Assembly: GCA_964398855.1 (NCBI GenBank)
Contig: CAYNOQ010000092.1
Location: forward strand, 1-9,457
Direction of reading: 5' to 3'
Source of the DNA: Mariniphaga sp964398855
GTDB lineage: Bacteria > Bacteroidota > Bacteroidia > Bacteroidales > Prolixibacteraceae
Length of the DNA: 9,457 bases
How positions within the stretch are numbered: position 1 is the stretch's first letter; the number at the start of each line of letters is the position of its first letter. Position numbers and translations under genes: made by a program. Below are positions 7,518 through 9,457 of this stretch, piece by piece. The notes below the pieces were generated by a model. It made no database searches. It worked only from the letters and a program-made list of their open reading frames with translations, and was not told the DNA's origin.

Positions 7518-8102
7518 ATGTCCGTAGTAAATATCAGTTCACACAGCGAGATGCTCCAGCTCTTGGATAAAGAGAACAAAAACTATGTTCTGCTCTATAA
7601 ATCAAATTCGGAACAGGGCGAGTGCAGTCTCAGGAATATTTTGTCGGCGGCCGAAAAGTTTGAGAAAGTCAATGTTTTGTTAGCTGACGTTTCCACCGTT
7701 CGCGATATTCATACACACTATAATATAACCAGTTCACCCTCATTGCTTATCTTTGAGGGTGAGCGTTTTATCAATGTAGTAAAAGGGTGCAACAATCCGG
7801 TTTACTACATTTCCCTTTTTGAAGAATCCTATTTTCATCCGGTATCCAAAATCGGGGAAACAAAACAGAAACGGGTTACTGTCTATTCAACGCCAAGCTG
7901 CTCATGGTGCAATGTTTTGAAAAATCACCTGAAAGCCAGCAATATCCGCTACACGGAAGTTGATGTTTCACAGAATCAGGAGGCTGCCGATCAAATGGTG
8001 CGGCGCAGCGGACAGCGCGGAGTGCCGCAAACCGATATAGACGGGCAGATTGTTGTTGGGTTTGACAAAAACAAAATCAATTCACTTTTGGGAATTCAAT
8101 AA
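7518..8102 (+). CDS. Two-domain thioredoxin-fold / YruB-type glutaredoxin fusion
   Basis: The protein has 194 residues in two parts. Residues 1-105 look like a thioredoxin fold: the strand 'NYVLLYKS' precedes the active-site position, and 'TSSPSLLIF' (71-79) holds the expected cis-proline (P74). But no CxxC is present; the corresponding stretch is 'SNSEQGECS', with a lone C36. Residues 118-194 are a glutaredoxin domain: 'VTVYSTPSCSWC' with C128 and C131, a cis-proline at P170 in 'SGQRGVPQTDI', and 'VVGFD' (179-183), which together resemble the YruB/NrdH-like glutaredoxins. Likely role: cytoplasmic thiol-disulfide exchange by the C-terminal domain, with the N-terminal domain perhaps binding a substrate. 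There is no signal peptide. It precedes the GroES-like gene by 26 bases on the same strand, so they may be cotranscribed. The exact substrate is unknown. Confidence 0.85.
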   Translation: MSVVNISSHSEMLQLLDKENKNYVLLYKSNSEQGECSLRNILSAAEKFEKVNVLLADVSTVRDIHTHYNITSSPSLLIFEGERFINVVKGCNNPVYYISLFEESYFHPVSKIGETKQKRVTVYSTPSCSWCNVLKNHLKASNIRYTEVDVSQNQEAADQMVRRSGQRGVPQTDIDGQIVVGFDKNKINSLLGIQ

Positions 8103-8128
8103 ATTATAAATTTAAAAATAAGATTGTT

Positions 8129-8416
8129 ATGAAAGAGTTACAGCCATTAAATGACAACGTTATCCTCGAATTGTTGGAGGAAGCAGGAGAACAGCGCACA
8201 GCATCGGGACTGATTATTCCCGATACCGCCAAGGAGAGACCGCAGGTTGCAAAAGTTGTTGCAGTCGGCAATATCGAAAATCCCGTAATCAGTGTTGGGG
8301 AATTAGTACTTTACAAAAAGTTTTCGGGCACTGAGTTGGAATATGAGGGGCGAAACCTGCTGATGATTCCTTATGCCGACCTGTTGGCAAAAGTGGTGGA
8401 CACCGAAGAAATTTAA
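8129..8416 (+). CDS. GroES-like co-chaperonin, stand-alone
   Basis: The protein has 95 residues with the GroES (Cpn10) fold signature: 'LQPLNDNVIL' at the N-terminus, a mobile-loop region around residues 17-34 with the hydrophobic tripeptide L28-I29-I30 followed by PDTAKE, then 'KVVAVG' (42-47), 'VGELVLYKKFSGTEL' (56-70), and the closing 'YADLLAKVV'. GroES caps the GroEL chamber during folding. Between 'AVG' and 'VGE' only about eight residues are present, where E. coli GroES has about sixteen, so the roof hairpin seems shortened. No groEL follows: the next 195 bases lead to a terminator. It could be the genome's main GroES displaced from groEL, or an extra divergent copy; this window cannot tell. 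A weak AT-rich promoter-like stretch (TAAATTTA, 8107-8114) lies just upstream. Confidence 0.9.
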   Translation: MKELQPLNDNVILELLEEAGEQRTASGLIIPDTAKERPQVAKVVAVGNIENPVISVGELVLYKKFSGTELEYEGRNLLMIPYADLLAKVVDTEEI

Positions 8417-8488
8417 TTTTCTACTGTCAGTTTTTTGACAGCTGCATTTACCCGATTTCAGGTTCTTTTTTTCCCAATAATGAATAAA

Positions 8489-8504
8489 ACAGAGCCGGCT
8501 CTGT
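8489..8504. repeat. 16-bp perfect palindrome
   Basis: ACAGAGCCGGCTCTGT is identical to its reverse complement over all 16 bases. With no loop it is more like a dimeric protein-binding site than an RNA hairpin, though RNA could form a stem with a small loop. It lies about 70 bases after the groES stop and directly abuts another inverted repeat. Function unknown. Confidence 0.7.
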
Positions 8505-8526
8505 AGTGTTGAAACCGATAACACTA
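8504..8526. repeat. Inverted repeat, 7-bp stem and 9-base loop
   Basis: TAGTGTT (8504-8510) pairs perfectly with AACACTA (8520-8526) around a GAAACCGAT loop. It shares its first base with the 16-bp palindrome, so the two form a compact double element. There is no T-tract after it, so it is not an obvious terminator. Confidence 0.6.
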
Positions 8527-8611
8527 TTCGTCAATGCAGAAATTAAGGTGAACACCTGCAACAACTCATACAACGAGCAGTTTATGCAATAAGATATTGA
8601 AATTTAAAAAG

Positions 8612-8642
8612 TCCGGTGTGCTGTAAAGCTACCGGATTTTTT
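8612..8642 (+). terminator. Rho-independent terminator, probably bidirectional
   Basis: TCCGGT (8612-8617) pairs with ACCGGA (8631-8636), and an inner GCT/AGC stem closes a GTAA loop, with a small GT/T internal loop between. Six T residues (8637-8642) follow on the plus strand. On the minus strand the stem is followed by CTTTTT, so it could stop transcription from both sides: the redox-groES unit from the left and hicBA from the right. Confidence 0.8.
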
Positions 8643-8854
8643 ATACCTGATTTTCATCAAAAAGCAGTTTTTGCCCTTTTGTAGTGTTTTTTGCTTTTGC
8701 AAAGCGAAGCAAGGTTTGTAAAACCGCGACAGCGTGCATAAACTAAAAATCAATAGCTCCATAAGTAAAAGACTAACCAGAATCGGTTTCGTCCAGCGCT
8801 GTTTTTATTTCATGCTCTGCGGGCAAGACGAAAACTTAGTTATTATGCGAGATT

Positions 8855-9082
8855 TTATTTCGATTTAATGAAGTCTTCGGGATTGATGTCTGCTTGTTTC
8901 AAGATAGCTCTAAGTGTTCCTTCAGGCATGTCACCCGTATGGTTTGGTATTGTAGTAAATCTTTTAGTAGAAGGATTATACCAGATTTCATGGCTTCCGG
9001 CAGCTTGTCTGTGAAACTCGAATCCAAACTGCTTTAATATCCTGATTATCTCTCTATATCTATAACCGGATAATCTACCCAT
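8855..9082 (-). CDS. hicA: HicA-family toxin (mRNA interferase)
   Basis: The protein has 75 residues and matches the small HicA/YcfA RNase fold (double-stranded RNA-binding-like): 'YREIIRILKQFGFEFHRQ' helix, then 'GSHEIWYNP' with the conserved catalytic-type histidine H31, 'FTTIPNHTGDMPEGTLRAILKQADI' style core, and a short lysine-rich end. HicA toxins cleave mRNA when free of their antitoxin. It follows the HicB-like gene with one base between that stop (TAA) and this ATG. An AGGAG sequence six bases before the ATG is a good Shine-Dalgarno site, unlike the starts of the core genes in this window, which fits an acquired module. The gene order, antitoxin before toxin, also occurs in other HicBA loci. 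The catalytic histidine is present, so it is likely active. Confidence 0.93.
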   Translation of the reverse strand: MGRLSGYRYREIIRILKQFGFEFHRQAAGSHEIWYNPSTKRFTTIPNHTGDMPEGTLRAILKQADINPEDFIKSK

Positions 9083-9083
9083 A

Positions 9084-9308
9084 TTATACTCCTATAATCA
9101 ACGGATAATCAAAACTATCATTCACGATTTTCAACTTGGGAATTTGTTCTTCCTGAGCCTCAATAAGCTTCTTGGCAATATCTTTAGCTATCTCAATTGT
9201 CTCAACTATTGTTCTCCCCTGAGCTACTAACCCCTGAATATTATCGGAAGTAGCAAGGTAAAAACCTTCCGGCAATTTCTCTATATGCAGATTTACAATG
9301 CGTTCCAT
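9084..9308 (-). CDS. hicB: HicB-family antitoxin, short form without DNA-binding domain
   Basis: The protein has 74 residues from the ATG at 9308. It has the partial RNase H-like HicB fold: beta strand 'MERIVNLHIEKL', 'GFYLATSDNIQGLVAQGRTIVETIE' with the family's G-L-V-A-Q-G turn, then the helix 'IAKDIAKKLIEAQEE'. It should bind and block the HicA toxin encoded next to it. Many HicB proteins carry a C-terminal helix-turn-helix or ribbon-helix-helix domain for autoregulation; here the protein ends soon after the core ('SFDYPLIIGV'), so this domain is absent. The frame is open further upstream to 9434, but the family-like sequence starts at 9308, so the extra residues are probably not translated. 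A purine-rich AAAAGGA lies only two bases before the ATG. Confidence 0.88.
   Translation of the reverse strand: MERIVNLHIEKLPEGFYLATSDNIQGLVAQGRTIVETIEIAKDIAKKLIEAQEEQIPKLKIVNDSFDYPLIIGV
9089..9093 (-). promoter_or_regulatory. Strong ribosome-binding site of hicA
   Basis: AGGAG on the minus strand, inside the last codons of hicB and six bases before the hicA ATG. It fixes the hicA start and would allow the toxin to be translated by its own initiation. Confidence 0.7.
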
Positions 9309-9326
9309 AATCCTTTTCTTATAAAA

Positions 9327-9334
9327 CAAAGATA
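9327..9334 (-). promoter_or_regulatory. Candidate -7 box for hicBA
   Basis: TATCTTTG on the minus strand exactly fits TAnnTTTG and ends 18 bases before the hicB ATG. A TTGACA at 9349-9344 lies only nine bases upstream, too near to be a standard -33 partner, so the promoter is tentative. Confidence 0.45.
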
Positions 9335-9345
9335 ATGATAATTTG

Positions 9346-9457
9346 TCAATGTATCTTTTTAAAATGAGCCATAACTTCTTTATATACCTCTGCGGGCACA
9401 AATCTGTTGTTTCTTCTCTTTCGTTCATTGCCATGAAACTGTAAAAACAGTTTTGCC
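9346..9457 (-). CDS. C-terminal end of an unidentified gene, partial at right edge
   Basis: A minus-strand frame is open from the window edge for 36 codons and stops at TGA (9348-9346), 37 bases before hicB. The visible end reads AKLFLQFHGNERK, then a basic stretch, then VPAEVYKEVMAHFKKIH, which looks like an ordinary protein tail: a basic patch followed by an amphipathic helix. It is a different frame from the upstream extension of hicB. I do not recognise a family, and the length is too short to exclude chance. If real, it may share a transcript with hicBA or end just upstream of its promoter. Confidence 0.35.
   Translation of the reverse strand, partial: AKLFLQFHGNERKRRNNRFVPAEVYKEVMAHFKKIH

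Larger units (their letters stand above)
8417..8854. other. 438-base region without a convincing gene, rich in inverted repeats
   Basis: No open frame here has recognisable homology. The region holds a short stem-loop right after groES (CTGTCA/TGACAG, 8424-8441), a 16-bp palindrome, a 7-bp stem-loop, a strong terminator, and more small inverted repeats at 8658-8673, 8691-8712 and 8713-8725. On the minus strand two overlapping small frames occur, 52 codons (8762-8604) and 32 codons (8739-8641). Neither has a good ribosome-binding site at proper spacing, and the longer one runs through the terminator, so I do not call them genes. Confidence 0.6.

Noticed and set aside
8480..8506. Eight-codon frame (MNKTEPAL) over the 16-bp palindrome
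   Set aside because: Too short, no ribosome-binding site, and explained by the palindrome itself.
8417..8854. CRISPR array, tRNA or known riboswitch in the gap after groES
   Set aside because: There are no regularly spaced direct repeats, no cloverleaf with a TTC-type arm, and no recognisable riboswitch core; only independent small inverted repeats.
9309..9434. Longer N-terminus for hicB, starting at an ATG at 9434
   Set aside because: The added 42 residues have no HicB character, cross the likely promoter box, and overlap a more protein-like frame ending at 9346. The family-like sequence begins at 9308.

Overview
This window looks like a piece of a Bacteroidota chromosome, probably Bacteroidales-like. 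The evidence is a Bacteroidota-type putative porin, a LolC/E-type permease linked to a flippase-like membrane protein, starts that mostly lack a Shine-Dalgarno sequence, and matches to the TAnnTTTG promoter element typical of this phylum upstream of rsmA and hicB. Base composition is moderate in the core genes and more AT-rich near the right end.

Layout. Positions 60-3508 (+) hold a porin and an MltF-like lytic transglycosylase that share one base at a TGATG stop/start junction, an envelope pair. Converging on it is a three-gene minus-strand unit read from 6462 to 3543: a flippase-like integral membrane protein, a LolC/E-type lipoprotein-release permease (ATGA overlap) and a CoA-pyrophosphatase-type Nudix hydrolase (11-nt gap). 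A 7-bp perfect stem-loop lies at the convergent junction near 3540.

A divergent gap (6463-6610) separates that unit from rsmA (ksgA) on the plus strand. Next on the plus strand come an unusual two-domain redox protein (a thioredoxin fold without CxxC fused to a YruB-type glutaredoxin) and a stand-alone GroES-like protein with a shortened roof loop and no groEL in view.

After groES there are about 440 bases without a convincing gene. They contain a 16-bp perfect palindrome, several stem-loops and a strong, probably bidirectional terminator. Beyond this lies a minus-strand HicBA toxin-antitoxin pair with the antitoxin gene first. The last 112 bases are probably the C-terminal end of an unidentified minus-strand gene that enters from the right edge.

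The left two thirds is ordinary envelope and housekeeping content. The points most worth a second look are the redox fusion next to a lone GroES, the structured region after groES, and the compact hicBA module with a short direct repeat on either side. I found nothing I would call a clearly new defence or mobile system.
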